64,000 bases of DNA from Desulfovibrio sp. X2 (GCF_000422205.1 NZ_ATHV01000001.1:62001-126000); one strand, 5' to 3'. Shown: positions 32,664 to 41,397, counted from the first letter of the stretch. A program made the numbers and translations. Notes: generated by a model not told the origin, from the letters alone.

Positions 32664-35138
32664 CTACTCCGCCAGGACGATCCGGTGGCCGCCCCGGGCC
32701 TTGGCCGCGTATGCGGCGCGGTCGGCGCGGCGCAGGATGTCCTCGGCCTGCTCGTCGGGCTTCAGCATGGCCAGGCCCATGGAGACGCCGACCTCGCCGC
32801 CGAAGGCCTCGGCCACCATCTTCTCCAGGCGCGCGGCCAGACCCGCGAACTGCCTGGGCGTGATCTCGGTGAAGATGACGGCGAACTCGTCCCCGCCGTA
32901 GCGGCAGGGGAAATCCATGCCCCGGCGCGTGTGCTGGCGCAGGATGCGGCCCAGGCCGCGCAGGATGGCGTCGCCCTCCTGGTGCCCCTTGTGGTCGTTG
33001 ATGCGCTTGAAGCCGTCCAGGTCCATGAACACGAGGCCCAGGCTGCGGCCGGTGCGCCGTGAGCGCTGCGTCTCGCGCTCGAGCACGCCCTGGAACTGCG
33101 AGTGGTTCAGGAGCCCGGTCAGGCCGTCGTACATGGCCTGGATCTTCAGCTTCTCCTCGAGGCGGCGCACCGCGCCGGTGTCGCGGGCCACGATGAGGAA
33201 GGCGCGCTGCCCGTCGCCGCCCAGGCGGGAGATGATGAGCTCGAGCGTCAGCATCCCCTCCCTGCCGGTGGTCAGCTGGACCTCGATCGGTGCCGGATGC
33301 TCGGCGAGCACCGAGGCGTCCCACTTGCCCGTGTAGGCGCCCGTGGGCTTGGAGATGGCGAAGAGGTTGTGGCCGGACAGGGCCGCTTCGCAGCGCGGCG
33401 AGCAGTAGGTGATGGTCCCCGCGGCGTCCACGGTGAGCACGAGGTCGCGCATGGAGGCCAGCAGGGCGGCCATGAAGTCGCGTTCGCGCAGGGCCTGGGC
33501 CTCGAGGTCGCCGATCTCGGTCACGTCCTCGACCAGGAAGACGATCTCCTCTCCCTCGGCCGCGGCCACCTTGTGGGCGCACAGGTACAGGCAGCGGTAG
33601 CGCGACCCGTCCTCGGCCGACTCGTCGCAGTAGATGTTCGAGATCGTGCGCCGCGGGCTCGACGGGAAGTCGCGCCAGACCTGCTCGCGGCCGATGCGCA
33701 GCCGCTCGGCCAGGAGGTCGAGGAGCGCGGTGCCCGTGGGAAGGCTGGACAGGCCGAGCAGGGCGCGCAGGGGCGCGTTGCCGTCCAGCAGGCGGCCTGC
33801 CCGGTCCGTGCGGGCCACGGCCATGGGAAGCTGGTCCAGGAGCAGGGCCTTGCGCTCGAGCAGGGCGCGGCTGCCCAGGTAGCGGGCGAGGGCCGAGGAG
33901 AGGAAGCGGAAATAGAGCCCGAGGCTCGCCTCGTCGGCCTCCCCGCGCTCCCCGGGTGCAAGGCGCACCGCGCCGACCTCGCGGCCGTCCGCGGCCAGGC
34001 GGAAGGTCGTTCCGGAAAGGTTCCAGGGCACCTTGTCCTGCACCGGCAGCACGGTGGATTCCGGAAGCACCCGGCCCTCGCGCATGGCGTAGAGGGTGCA
34101 GCTCGTGCCCTCCGGGGCGTAGACGCACAGCTCGGCCTCGGTCCGGCCGAAGTTCAGCCTGAGCTGGCGGAAGACCGTGGCGGCCAGCGAGGCGATGCCG
34201 CCCTGCGTCTCCTGCACCTCCATGCTCAGGAAATAGGCCCGCTGCATCTCCTGCAGGCTGTGGCGGTAGAGGCGCTCGTCCGGCTCCTCCTCGGCGATGC
34301 CGAGCGTCTGGAGCATGGAGCGGAAGCGGTCCACGCAGCGGCGGCGCAGCTCCTCGAGCCCGGCCTCGTCGATGCCGAGCTGGGCGCGCAGAAGGAGCTC
34401 GAAGCGGATGAGGGCCAGAGGGTCGCGGCCCGGGCCGTGCTCGAGCTCGGACCAGCGCGTGGCCAGGATGATGGCCCGGCAGTGGGGCTGGTGCTCGGCG
34501 AGGCCCTGCATGTCGTGGTGGTGGCGGATGCCCTCGCACAGGTCCGCGGGGATCTCCCACTGCGCCAGCAGAAGCTGCGTCAAGGCGCCGTGCTGCATGC
34601 CGAAGGCCTTCTCCTCGGCCGCGGCCTGGCCTCCGCCCTGGGTCATGTCCCCGCCCCCGGGCAGGGCCTCGGGCAGGATGCAGCGCATGAGCAGGAGCGA
34701 GAGGTCCTTCAGCAGGGCGCAGAGGTAGGCCAGGGAGATCTTGTCGGGCGCCAGCCGTTCGGCGATCAGCTCGGCGGCGATGGCCGTCCAGACGATCATC
34801 CGCCAGCCCGCGAAGCTGTCCGCGGCGGCGCCCCGCCTGTTCTTGCCCGAGGGGGCCAGGGCCTTGTGGAAGGAGACGGCCAGGGCGAGCTTCAGGATCT
34901 CGTGCGTGCCGAGCACCACGGCGGCGCGCTGCAGGTCGGTGCACTTCTGGGAGAAGCCGTAGTAGGGGGCGTTGACCAGGGTCAGGACCATGGCCGTGAG
35001 CGCCGGGTCCATGCCGATGATCCTGGCGATGGACTCGAAGTCGGGCTCCTCCTTGACCACCTCGCGGATGAGCAGGGGGGTGACCGGCGGGAATGTGGCC
35101 TTCAGGCACTCGGTCAGGCTGGCGACGATCTCGCTCAT
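32664..35138 (-). CDS. HDOD-PAS-GGDEF signalling protein (diguanylate cyclase)
   Basis: An 824-residue cytosolic protein. Residues 1-260 are an HDOD domain (PPVTPLLIREVV, FESIARIIGMDPALTAMVL). A middle region has GAF/PAS-like segments around 285-600 (RDLVLTVDAAGTITYCSPR). The C-terminal GGDEF domain has an intact active site RYGGDEFAVIF (748-752) and an allosteric I-site RGMD (739-742) five residues before it. Cyclic-di-GMP synthesis with product inhibition is therefore predicted. It is not clearly in an operon. An upstream start with other sites was not found. Confidence 0.88.
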   Translation of the reverse strand: MSEIVASLTECLKATFPPVTPLLIREVVKEEPDFESIARIIGMDPALTAMVLTLVNAPYYGFSQKCTDLQRAAVVLGTHEILKLALAVSFHKALAPSGKNRRGAAADSFAGWRMIVWTAIAAELIAERLAPDKISLAYLCALLKDLSLLLMRCILPEALPGGGDMTQGGGQAAAEEKAFGMQHGALTQLLLAQWEIPADLCEGIRHHHDMQGLAEHQPHCRAIILATRWSELEHGPGRDPLALIRFELLLRAQLGIDEAGLEELRRRCVDRFRSMLQTLGIAEEEPDERLYRHSLQEMQRAYFLSMEVQETQGGIASLAATVFRQLRLNFGRTEAELCVYAPEGTSCTLYAMREGRVLPESTVLPVQDKVPWNLSGTTFRLAADGREVGAVRLAPGERGEADEASLGLYFRFLSSALARYLGSRALLERKALLLDQLPMAVARTDRAGRLLDGNAPLRALLGLSSLPTGTALLDLLAERLRIGREQVWRDFPSSPRRTISNIYCDESAEDGSRYRCLYLCAHKVAAAEGEEIVFLVEDVTEIGDLEAQALRERDFMAALLASMRDLVLTVDAAGTITYCSPRCEAALSGHNLFAISKPTGAYTGKWDASVLAEHPAPIEVQLTTGREGMLTLELIISRLGGDGQRAFLIVARDTGAVRRLEEKLKIQAMYDGLTGLLNHSQFQGVLERETQRSRRTGRSLGLVFMDLDGFKRINDHKGHQEGDAILRGLGRILRQHTRRGMDFPCRYGGDEFAVIFTEITPRQFAGLAARLEKMVAEAFGGEVGVSMGLAMLKPDEQAEDILRRADRAAYAAKARGGHRIVLAE

Positions 35139-35194
35139 GCGTCCGTTCGGTTCCCGCCGCGCTGCCGCCCGAAAGGGGGACGGACGCGTGCGGG

Positions 35195-36163
35195 CTATTT
35201 CTGCCGCGCCAGGACGTACTGCAGGGAATCGGACAGCACGTCCGCGGCCCAGCCGCCCGGCAGCCCGGAGAGGGCTTCGGCGGCGTCGGCCACGTAGGCT
35301 GCGGCACGTTCGCGCGTGGCGGCGGCGTGGCCCTCCGCGCGGATGCGTCCGACGATCTCCTCGACGTCCGCCTCGGCAAGGCTCTTGTCCTTGATGCGGC
35401 CGAGCAGCCCGGCGCGCTCGGCGGGAGGCAGCGAGGAGAGGAAGAAGAGCAGGGGCAGGGTCAGCTTGCCCTCGCGTAGGTCCGAGCCCGCGGGCTTGCC
35501 GCTGACCTCGGGCAAGGAGGTGTAGTCCAGGGCGTCGTCCACGAGCTGGAACGCGATGCCCATGTTCAGTCCGAAGCTCTCGGCACGCTCCACGGCGTCC
35601 TTCGGGGCGCCCGCCGCGATGGCGCCCACGCTGGTCGCGGCCTGGATGAGGTAGGCGGTCTTGCCGGTGATGATCTCGAGGTAGCCCTCCTCGGAGAGCT
35701 CGAGCTCGCGGCTGGCCGCGATCTCCGCGATCTCGCCCACCGCCGTGCGCAGCACGGCCTCGGAGAGCACGGAGACGAGGCGGGGGACCTCGTAGTCGGC
35801 CACCAGGCGGTTGGCCAGGGCCAGCAGGGCGTCGCCCGCGAGGATGGCCTCGGAGCGGGAAAATTCGAGGTGGGCCGCGGTCTTGCCGCGGCGCAGGCGC
35901 GCGCCGTCCAGGATGTCGTCGTGCAGCAGCGTGGCGGAGTGCAGCAACTCGAGCGAGGCGGCCAGCGGGTAGACGCCGTCGCCCTCGAGCCCCAGGAGGC
36001 GGGCGAAGAGCACGGTGAGCATGGGACGGAAGCGCTTGCCGCCCGCTGCCAGGACGTGCGCGGCAACGGGACGGACCAGCGCGGGCAGACGCTCGGTCTC
36101 GTCGCGCAGGAAGGTTTCGATGGCCGTCAGTTCGCGGGCCAGACGCTCGGCGTGAGGACTCAT
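35195..36163 (-). CDS. ispB: Polyprenyl diphosphate synthase (IspB-like)
   Basis: A 322-residue trans-prenyl chain synthase making the menaquinone side chain. Both Asp-rich motifs are present: LLHDDILDGARLRRG (first) and LVDDALDYTS (second), plus GGKRFRPML near the N-terminus. The start at MSPHAER is preceded by AGGA. An ATG four codons earlier is an alternative. It is downstream of the futalosine hydrolase gene on the same strand, consistent with a menaquinone role. Confidence 0.88.
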   Translation of the reverse strand: MSPHAERLARELTAIETFLRDETERLPALVRPVAAHVLAAGGKRFRPMLTVLFARLLGLEGDGVYPLAASLELLHSATLLHDDILDGARLRRGKTAAHLEFSRSEAILAGDALLALANRLVADYEVPRLVSVLSEAVLRTAVGEIAEIAASRELELSEEGYLEIITGKTAYLIQAATSVGAIAAGAPKDAVERAESFGLNMGIAFQLVDDALDYTSLPEVSGKPAGSDLREGKLTLPLLFFLSSLPPAERAGLLGRIKDKSLAEADVEEIVGRIRAEGHAAATRERAAAYVADAAEALSGLPGGWAADVLSDSLQYVLARQK

Positions 36164-36248
36164 GTCGCGCGGCATCCTAGCCGAGAGGCTGGGGTCGGGC
36201 AAGCCCTAAGTGCGGCCGGGCCGCGCCGCGCCGGAGGGCAAAACCCCC

Positions 36249-36962
36249 TCACGGCCGGGCCATGAGCGCGGCGAAGGCCTCGCCCAGGGCGGCGAGCGCC
36301 CCGTCGAGGTCCCAGCCCTCGGGCGGGCGGGCGCCCACGCGGTTGGAGACGGCGCGAAGGCCGAGACAGGGAAGCGAGGCCGCGGCGGCCGCGTAGGCGG
36401 CGGCGAACCCCTCCATGTCCTCCATGGCGCAGCAAAGGTGCGCTCTCGCGGCGGCCGTGCCCGGCGTGCCGCTGGCCGCGCACACCGTGAGGCAGGGCAG
36501 GCGGGGCCAGGAGGGATCGAGGCGAAGATCCATGGCCCGCGCCGCGCCGACCGGATCGAGGGGCAGGCTGTCGTAGACCGCTCGGCCGTCGAGGCTTCCC
36601 TGCGAGAAGCCGATGCCGCGCGGGTCGATACCGGTCTCCGTGGCCAGCCCGAAATCCGCGAAGCGGGCCTCGGACACGGCCGCGAGGCTTTTGATCGGCA
36701 GGGAGGAGGGATCGTAGGCCCCGGCCACGCCCAGACAGAGCACGCCCGTCGGCGCGTCGTCCGCGTGCGCGCGGCCGCCGAGCGCCCGGGCGATGTGCAC
36801 GGCCGCGGCCAGGGGACCGACGCCGGTGACGAGGAGCAGGCAGTCGCGGTCGAATATCCTGGCCCGCGTCGGCCGCCCCTGCTCGGGCAGGGGCGGCGGC
36901 GCGGCATACGCCAGGGCGGCGGCCAGCTCCTTGCGCGTGGCGCAGGCGACGAGCAGGCTCAC
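36249..36962 (-). CDS. mqnB: Futalosine hydrolase-like nucleosidase (MqnB)
   Basis: A 237-residue member of the MTA/SAH nucleosidase-purine phosphorylase superfamily. It has VTGVGPLAAAVHIARAL, LGVAGAYD, and the base/ribose-binding ACCAMEDMEG-like segment (CAMEDMEGFAAAY). It would cleave futalosine in the alternative menaquinone pathway. GTG start with a distant AGAGG. Its 3-prime neighbour is the polyprenyl synthase and its 5-prime neighbour the nucleotide-sugar dehydrogenase (22-base gap). MTA nucleosidase is the main alternative, made less likely by the pathway context. Confidence 0.8.
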   Translation of the reverse strand: MSLLVACATRKELAAALAYAAPPPLPEQGRPTRARIFDRDCLLLVTGVGPLAAAVHIARALGGRAHADDAPTGVLCLGVAGAYDPSSLPIKSLAAVSEARFADFGLATETGIDPRGIGFSQGSLDGRAVYDSLPLDPVGAARAMDLRLDPSWPRLPCLTVCAASGTPGTAAARAHLCCAMEDMEGFAAAYAAAAASLPCLGLRAVSNRVGARPPEGWDLDGALAALGEAFAALMARP

Positions 36963-36984
36963 GGTGCGGGGACCTCTCCTCGGC

Positions 36985-38301
36985 CTAGAGCCGCCAGTAG
37001 GCGAAGCCCTGGGCCGAGAGGGCCGTGCGGTCGAGCATGCCCTTGACGTCCAGGATCAGGGGCACGGCGCCCGGCGCGAACATGGCGCGCAGGGCCTCGA
37101 GGGACAGGGAGCGGTATTCGGCGTGTCCCACGGCCACGATGATCGCGGAGAGGTCGTGCATCTCCTCGAGCGGCGCGAGGCTGAGGCCGTATTCGTGCAT
37201 GGCCTCGGCCGGGTCGGCGTGCGGGTCGTGCACCAGGACGTTGGGGCAGTACTCGTGCAGCTCGGCGATGATGTCCGTGACCCGGGTGTTGCGCAGGTCC
37301 GGGACGTTCTCCTTGAAGGTCAGGCCGAGGACGCCGATGCGCGCCTTGGCGATCTGGCAGCAGTCGTTCTTGATGAGCATCTTCACGCAGGTCTCGGCCA
37401 CGTGCTTGCCCATGGAATCGTTGATGCGCCTGCCCGCCAGGATGACCTGGGGGTGGTAGCCGATCTCCTCGGCCTTGAAGGTCAGGTAGTAGGGGTCCAC
37501 GCCGATGCAGTGGCCGCCCACGAGGCCGGGCGAGAAACGCAGGAAGTTCCACTTGGTGCCCGCGGCCTCCAGCACCTCCAGGGTGTCGATGCCCAGGCGC
37601 TGGAAGATGAGTGAGAGCTCGTTCATCAGCGCGATGTTCAGGTCGCGCTGCGTGTTCTCGATGACCTTGGCCGCCTCGGCCACCTTGATGTTCGAGGCCA
37701 GGTGGATGCCCGCCTTGACCACGGAGCCGTAGACGCGGGCCAGGAGCTCGCGCACCTCGGGGGTCTGCCCGGCCACGACCTTGACGATGGTCTCGAGCGT
37801 GTGGACCTTGTCGCCGGGGTTGATGCGCTCGGGCGAGTAGCCGATGAAGAAGTCCTTGCCGCAGGCGAGCCCGGAGTGCTGCTCGAGGAGCGGCACGCAG
37901 ACCTCCTCGGTCAGGCCGGGGTAGACCGTGGATTCGTAGCAGACGATGGCGCCGGGCGCGAGGTTCTTGCCCACGGTGACCGAGGCGCCGCACACGGGCG
38001 TCAGGTCCGGGCTCCTGTGCCCGTCGATGGGGGTGGGCACGGCCACTATGACCACGCCCGCGCGCCTGAGCTGCGCGACGTCGCTCGTGTACTCCACGTT
38101 CGCCTTGGCCAGGGCCTCGGGCGCGACCTCGCGCGTGCGGTCCCCGCCGGCTTTGAGTTCGGCCACCCGGGCCTCGGAAATGTCGAATCCGATGACCTCG
38201 AAATGGCGGGAAAGGGCCACTGCCAACGGCAGGCCGACATACCCCAGGCCCACGACTGCCAGGGGGGTGCGGCGGGATTTCAGATCGTCAAAGGTGACCA
38301 T
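36985..38301 (-). CDS. Nucleotide-sugar dehydrogenase (UDP-HexNAc 6-dehydrogenase type)
   Basis: A 438-residue NAD-dependent UDP-sugar dehydrogenase. It has the N-terminal Rossmann motif VVGLGYVGLPLA, VPTPIDGHRSPDL, YESTVYPG, the central KVIENTQRDLNIALMNE, the catalytic Cys in GGHCIGVDPYYL, and the C-terminal GLTFKENVPDLRNTR. These features fit the TviB/WbpO branch acting on UDP-N-acetylhexosamines, giving uronic acids for surface polysaccharide. The exact sugar is not determinable here. It stands without other glycan genes. Confidence 0.88.
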   Translation of the reverse strand: MVTFDDLKSRRTPLAVVGLGYVGLPLAVALSRHFEVIGFDISEARVAELKAGGDRTREVAPEALAKANVEYTSDVAQLRRAGVVIVAVPTPIDGHRSPDLTPVCGASVTVGKNLAPGAIVCYESTVYPGLTEEVCVPLLEQHSGLACGKDFFIGYSPERINPGDKVHTLETIVKVVAGQTPEVRELLARVYGSVVKAGIHLASNIKVAEAAKVIENTQRDLNIALMNELSLIFQRLGIDTLEVLEAAGTKWNFLRFSPGLVGGHCIGVDPYYLTFKAEEIGYHPQVILAGRRINDSMGKHVAETCVKMLIKNDCCQIAKARIGVLGLTFKENVPDLRNTRVTDIIAELHEYCPNVLVHDPHADPAEAMHEYGLSLAPLEEMHDLSAIIVAVGHAEYRSLSLEALRAMFAPGAVPLILDVKGMLDRTALSAQGFAYWRL

Positions 38302-38380
38302 CGTGTCGTCTTCTCCTCGGGGAGTAATGAGATTCCTGCGTTTCCTTTACAGGGGATGGCGGCGCAGGTAAACGGCAGAG

Positions 38381-38578
38381 ATGCAGATCGACTGGAAGCT
38401 CGTGCTCACGGCCCTGGGACTGGCCTTCGTTTTCGAGGGGTTGCCGTATTTCCTGTGGGCCGAAAAGATGCCGCGCGTCCTGTTGCAGCTCGCGACACGG
38501 CCGCCCATGATGCTGCGCATGCTGGGCATGACGGCCATGCTCGGCGGCCTGCTGCTGATCTATCTCGTCCGGAGCTGA
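38381..38578 (+). CDS. DUF2065 small membrane protein (65 aa)
   Basis: A 65-residue two-helix membrane protein. The family pattern LALGLAFVFEGLPYFLWAEK-like first helix (TALGLAFVFEGLPYF), then a short loop and MLGMTAMLGGLLLIYLV, matches DUF2065, found near hflC and ubiE in many proteobacteria. Function unknown. It is divergent from the dehydrogenase gene and convergent with ubiE. Confidence 0.85.
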   Translation: MQIDWKLVLTALGLAFVFEGLPYFLWAEKMPRVLLQLATRPPMMLRMLGMTAMLGGLLLIYLVRS

Positions 38579-38602
38579 GGACCCGTCCGGCCCCGTGCCG
38601 CT

Positions 38603-39355
38603 CTAGCCCGCCGCCTCCGGCGCCTTGCGCGCCACGTGCACATAGACGATGCCCGAGAGGAAGGGCTGCCAGAAGACCTCGGAAAAGCCCGAGGCCGTCA
38701 TCTCCGCAGCCAGCTCGCGCGCGCTCGGGAAGGCGCGGATGGTGTCGGCCAGGTAGCGGTAGGCCTGCGCGTCGCCCGAGACCAGGCGGCCCGCCATGGG
38801 CAGGAGCCGGTCGAGATAGAGGTTGTAGACGCCCTTCCAGATGCGCGCCTTGCCGGTGCCGAACTCGAGCACGCAGAGCCTGCCGCCGGGCCTGAGCACG
38901 CGGAAGATCTCGCAAAAGGCCTGCTCGCGGGGCAGGATGTTGCGGATGCCGAAGGCGATGGAGGCGGCGTCCACCGAGGCGTCGGGCAGGGGCAGGCAGC
39001 GGCCGTCCGCCAGGGCGGGCACGACCACGGCGGCCTTGCCCGCGGCGGCGGCCTTGTCGCGGCCGCGCGCCAGCATGGGGCCGGAGAAGTCGAGCGCGGC
39101 CACGCGCGCGCCCGGATACTGGCGCAGGGCCTCGAGCGTCACGTCCATGGTCCCGCAGGCCAGATCCAGGAGCATGCCGTTCTCGGGCAGGCGCAGGCGC
39201 CGCACCAGGCGGCGGCGCCAGATCACGTCCTGGCCGAGCGACAGGGAATGGTTCAGGAAGTCGTACCAGCGGGCGATGCGCCCGAACATGGAGGCGACGC
39301 GGCGTCCGTGGTCGGCCTCGCCCGCCTCGCGCGGGCTCGTGCGGTCCTCGGCCAC
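38603..39355 (-). CDS. ubiE: Demethylmenaquinone methyltransferase
   Basis: A 250-residue SAM-dependent C-methyltransferase finishing menaquinone. UbiE/MenG signatures are present: the N-terminal MFGRIARWYDFLNHSLSLG, SAM-binding LDLACGTMDVT, FGIRNI and LEFGTG. The GTG start lies 4 bases after the stop of a 69-residue gene, so expression is probably coupled. It adds to mqnB, mqnP-like and ispB as menaquinone genes of the window. Confidence 0.93.
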   Translation of the reverse strand: MAEDRTSPREAGEADHGRRVASMFGRIARWYDFLNHSLSLGQDVIWRRRLVRRLRLPENGMLLDLACGTMDVTLEALRQYPGARVAALDFSGPMLARGRDKAAAAGKAAVVVPALADGRCLPLPDASVDAASIAFGIRNILPREQAFCEIFRVLRPGGRLCVLEFGTGKARIWKGVYNLYLDRLLPMAGRLVSGDAQAYRYLADTIRAFPSARELAAEMTASGFSEVFWQPFLSGIVYVHVARKAPEAAG

Positions 39356-39359
39356 GGGG

Positions 39360-39569
39360 CTAGGCGTCCTTTCCGTCCGCGTCGTCCGCCTCGTCCGCGA
39401 CCGACCCGAGGGAGCCGATGGGCGCGGAGGCGGTCAGCGTGCGCAGGACCTCACGGTAGATGGGCGCGAAGTGGTCGGTGAAGTTCGCCGGAGAGATGCG
39501 CTGCACCTCGATGAACTTGACCACTATTTCCTTGGCCACCTGCAGGGCGAGCTGGCGTTCCTTGTCCAT
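39360..39569 (-). CDS. Conserved-looking 69-residue protein upstream of ubiE
   Basis: I do not recognise this protein. It starts DKERQLALQVAKEIVVKFIE, predicts two to three helices (to about residue 48) and ends in an Ala/Asp-rich acidic tail. A GGGAGG site precedes the ATG. It is 4 bases upstream of ubiE, so it may be a regulator or partner of that enzyme or simply a co-transcribed small protein. A terminator-like hairpin sits just before its ribosome site. Confidence 0.7.
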   Translation of the reverse strand: MDKERQLALQVAKEIVVKFIEVQRISPANFTDHFAPIYREVLRTLTASAPIGSLGSVADEADDADGKDA

Positions 39570-39584
39570 GAAGCCTCCCGAACG

Positions 39585-39640
39585 AAAAACCCGCCCTGGG
39601 GAAATGGCCTGACCGACCGTCGGACAGGGCGCGGGGCGGG
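39585..39640 (-). promoter_or_regulatory. Terminator-like hairpin in the leader of the 69-residue gene
   Basis: On the minus strand CAGGGCGGG (39590-39598) can pair with either CGCCCTG or CCCGCCC within 39625-39640, then five T residues (39585-39589) lie just before the GGGAGG ribosome site. The alternative partners and position fit transcription attenuation. A stand-alone terminator is unlikely because the only upstream minus-strand gene already has one at 39783. Confidence 0.4.
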
Positions 39641-39782
39641 TAAAGCGGGAGAAACCTCATCAGCCACCCCCGCTTTTTTTGCTTCGCGCCTCGTAGCACG
39701 GCCACGGGGCGAAGTCGAGCCGGGCTGCCGGGCCCGCCCGGGCGTGCGGCGTCCGGGCCACATGTCTGACTGCCGGACGCCG

Positions 39783-39811
39783 AAAAAAAAGCGGCCGCGC
39801 AAGCGGCCGCT
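39783..39811 (-). terminator. Terminator of the acidic repeat gene
   Basis: GCGGCCGC twice (39791-39798, 39803-39810) around GCAA forms a perfect stem, followed on the minus strand by eight T residues. It lies 60 bases beyond the acidic protein stop. Confidence 0.9.
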
Positions 39812-39870
39812 CGAAAGGGCGTATCGGTGGAGAGCCCGTAGACGGGGCCGAGGGATCTTCCTGTCCCCGT

Positions 39871-41319
39871 CTATTCCTCGTCCTCGTCCAGGGCCTCGGC
39901 CAGGGCGGCGATCTCCTCGCGGATGATGCGCGCGGCCGCGGCCGGGATGGCCCGCTCGATGTCCTGCATGATCTCGGCCTTGATGCTTGCCTTGAGCGCG
40001 GCCGCGAAGTCGTCCAGCTTGGCGTCGAGGATGCGCTGCAGCGCGTCCTCGAGATGGGCCTCGAGGTTGCTTTCCAGGGTGCCGAGGCGTTCGTCCAGGG
40101 CCGCGGCGAGGGGGGCGTCCTGTCCGGCCGCCGCTTCGGCGGCCGTGCCGCCGAAGGCCGCGCCCGCCATGGCCGTGGCCGTCGCCGCCTGGTCCTCGCC
40201 TGCCATGACGTCCTGGCCCGGGGCCACGTCGAACTCGCCTGCGAGGTCGCCTTCGGCCTCAAGCAGGCCCTCTTCCTCTCCGGCCTCGGCCATGACCGTC
40301 GTCAGATCGGCGGGCAGCTCTTCGGAAACCTCGGGCGCGTCGGCGTCGAGGTCGCTCAGCAGGGCGTCCAGCTCCCGGACGTCGGAATCGCTCTCCGGAA
40401 GGGCCTCGTCCGCGGCGGCGAGGGCCGGTTCCGCGGAGGACGCCTCCTCGGCCTCGAGCAGGGCGTCGATGTCCGCCGCGAAGTCGGGCTCCTCGGCAGG
40501 CTCGCCGCCCGCCGCGACCAGGGCCTCGTCCTGTCCGGCCTTCTGCGCCGCGAGAAGTGCCTCGATCTCGTCGTCGCCGACAGGCGCGTTCATCGGAGCG
40601 GCCGCCGAGGCGGCGGGCGCCTCCTCGGGCATCTCGGGCGGCATCGCGGGTTCGGCCGCGACGGCCTCCTCGGCCTCGGGCTCAGGGGAAATGTCGGGAA
40701 TGTCCGCGGAAAGGTCCGCGGCCGCGGGCGCCTCTTCGGCGGCAGGCTCGTCGAGTCCGGCCAGCAGGTCGTCCAGGCCGTCGTCCGCGCCGCCGGGGGC
40801 CTTTGCCGCCTCGTCGGGCGCGCCGTCGTCAAGGCTCGCCAGGAGATCGTCGATGTCGTCCTGCGACGAGGGAGCCTTGGGCTTGGCCGGGGCAGCGGGC
40901 GCCGCCTCGTCGTCCAGGCCCGCCAGCAGGTCGTCCAGGTCGTCGCCGCCGCCTCCCGCGGAGGGCGCGCCGAGCATGGCCTCGAGGTCGTCCTCGGCCG
41001 GGGCCTTGGACGAGCCGCCGTCCATGTCCGCCAAAAGGTCGTCCAGTCCCTCCACGTCGATGCCCTCTCCCGCGGCGTTCTTGCCTTCGCCTCCGCTCGC
41101 CGGGATGTCCAGGTCGTCGAGGCCGGGGAGGTCGCTGCCCGCGCTGGGCGAGTCGAGCAGATCGTCGAGCGAGACGTCGTCGCTGCCGCCTCCGCCGAGG
41201 AGGTCGTCGAGGTCGGCGTCGGCCGAGTTGCCGGAGTCCGCGGGCAGGTCGCCGGGCTCGATGAGGTCGGTGAGCTCGATGATGTCGTCTGAGGAGAGGT
41301 CAGTGGACGATTTGGGCAT
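39871..41319 (-). CDS. Acidic, repeat-rich scaffold-like protein with helical C-terminus
   Basis: A 482-residue, strongly acidic, Ala/Asp/Glu/Pro-rich protein that I cannot assign to a characterised gene. Three parts are visible. The N-terminus has IIELTDLIEPG (residues 13-23). Residues 35-325 carry eleven copies of a short motif, (L/I)(D/E)(D/A)(L/M)L, at 37, 51, 67, 92, 112, 128, 156, 182, 252, 284 and 317, separated by disordered linkers. Residues 405-478 are predicted helical, ending in AIPAAAARIIREEIAALAEA. The order (ELTD motif, acidic disordered linker, helical C-terminus) recalls the polar organiser PopZ. The repeats resemble the EIDALL peptide of FliM. Both are resemblances only. GGAGGAG precedes the ATG. 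Confidence 0.75.
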   Translation of the reverse strand: MPKSSTDLSSDDIIELTDLIEPGDLPADSGNSADADLDDLLGGGGSDDVSLDDLLDSPSAGSDLPGLDDLDIPASGGEGKNAAGEGIDVEGLDDLLADMDGGSSKAPAEDDLEAMLGAPSAGGGGDDLDDLLAGLDDEAAPAAPAKPKAPSSQDDIDDLLASLDDGAPDEAAKAPGGADDGLDDLLAGLDEPAAEEAPAAADLSADIPDISPEPEAEEAVAAEPAMPPEMPEEAPAASAAAPMNAPVGDDEIEALLAAQKAGQDEALVAAGGEPAEEPDFAADIDALLEAEEASSAEPALAAADEALPESDSDVRELDALLSDLDADAPEVSEELPADLTTVMAEAGEEEGLLEAEGDLAGEFDVAPGQDVMAGEDQAATATAMAGAAFGGTAAEAAAGQDAPLAAALDERLGTLESNLEAHLEDALQRILDAKLDDFAAALKASIKAEIMQDIERAIPAAAARIIREEIAALAEALDEDEE

Positions 41320-41347
41320 TATCTCCTCCAGGCGCGACGGCGTGAGG

Positions 41348-41379
41348 AAAAAAAGGGGGCCGCCGTGCGGCAGCCCCCT
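41348..41379 (-). terminator. Terminator of the cytochrome c3 gene
   Basis: AGGGGGC (41354-41360) and GCCCCCT (41373-41379) close a hairpin followed on the minus strand by seven T residues (41348-41354), 19 bases after the cytochrome stop. Confidence 0.85.
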
Positions 41380-41397
41380 CTGGAGTGCCGAAGCGCT

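Noticed and set aside
26649-35297. Very long plus-strand frames opposite the chemoreceptor, purL and GGDEF genes
   Set aside because: All are antisense to strongly supported genes and show the Gly/His/Val bias of reverse-strand GC-rich frames.
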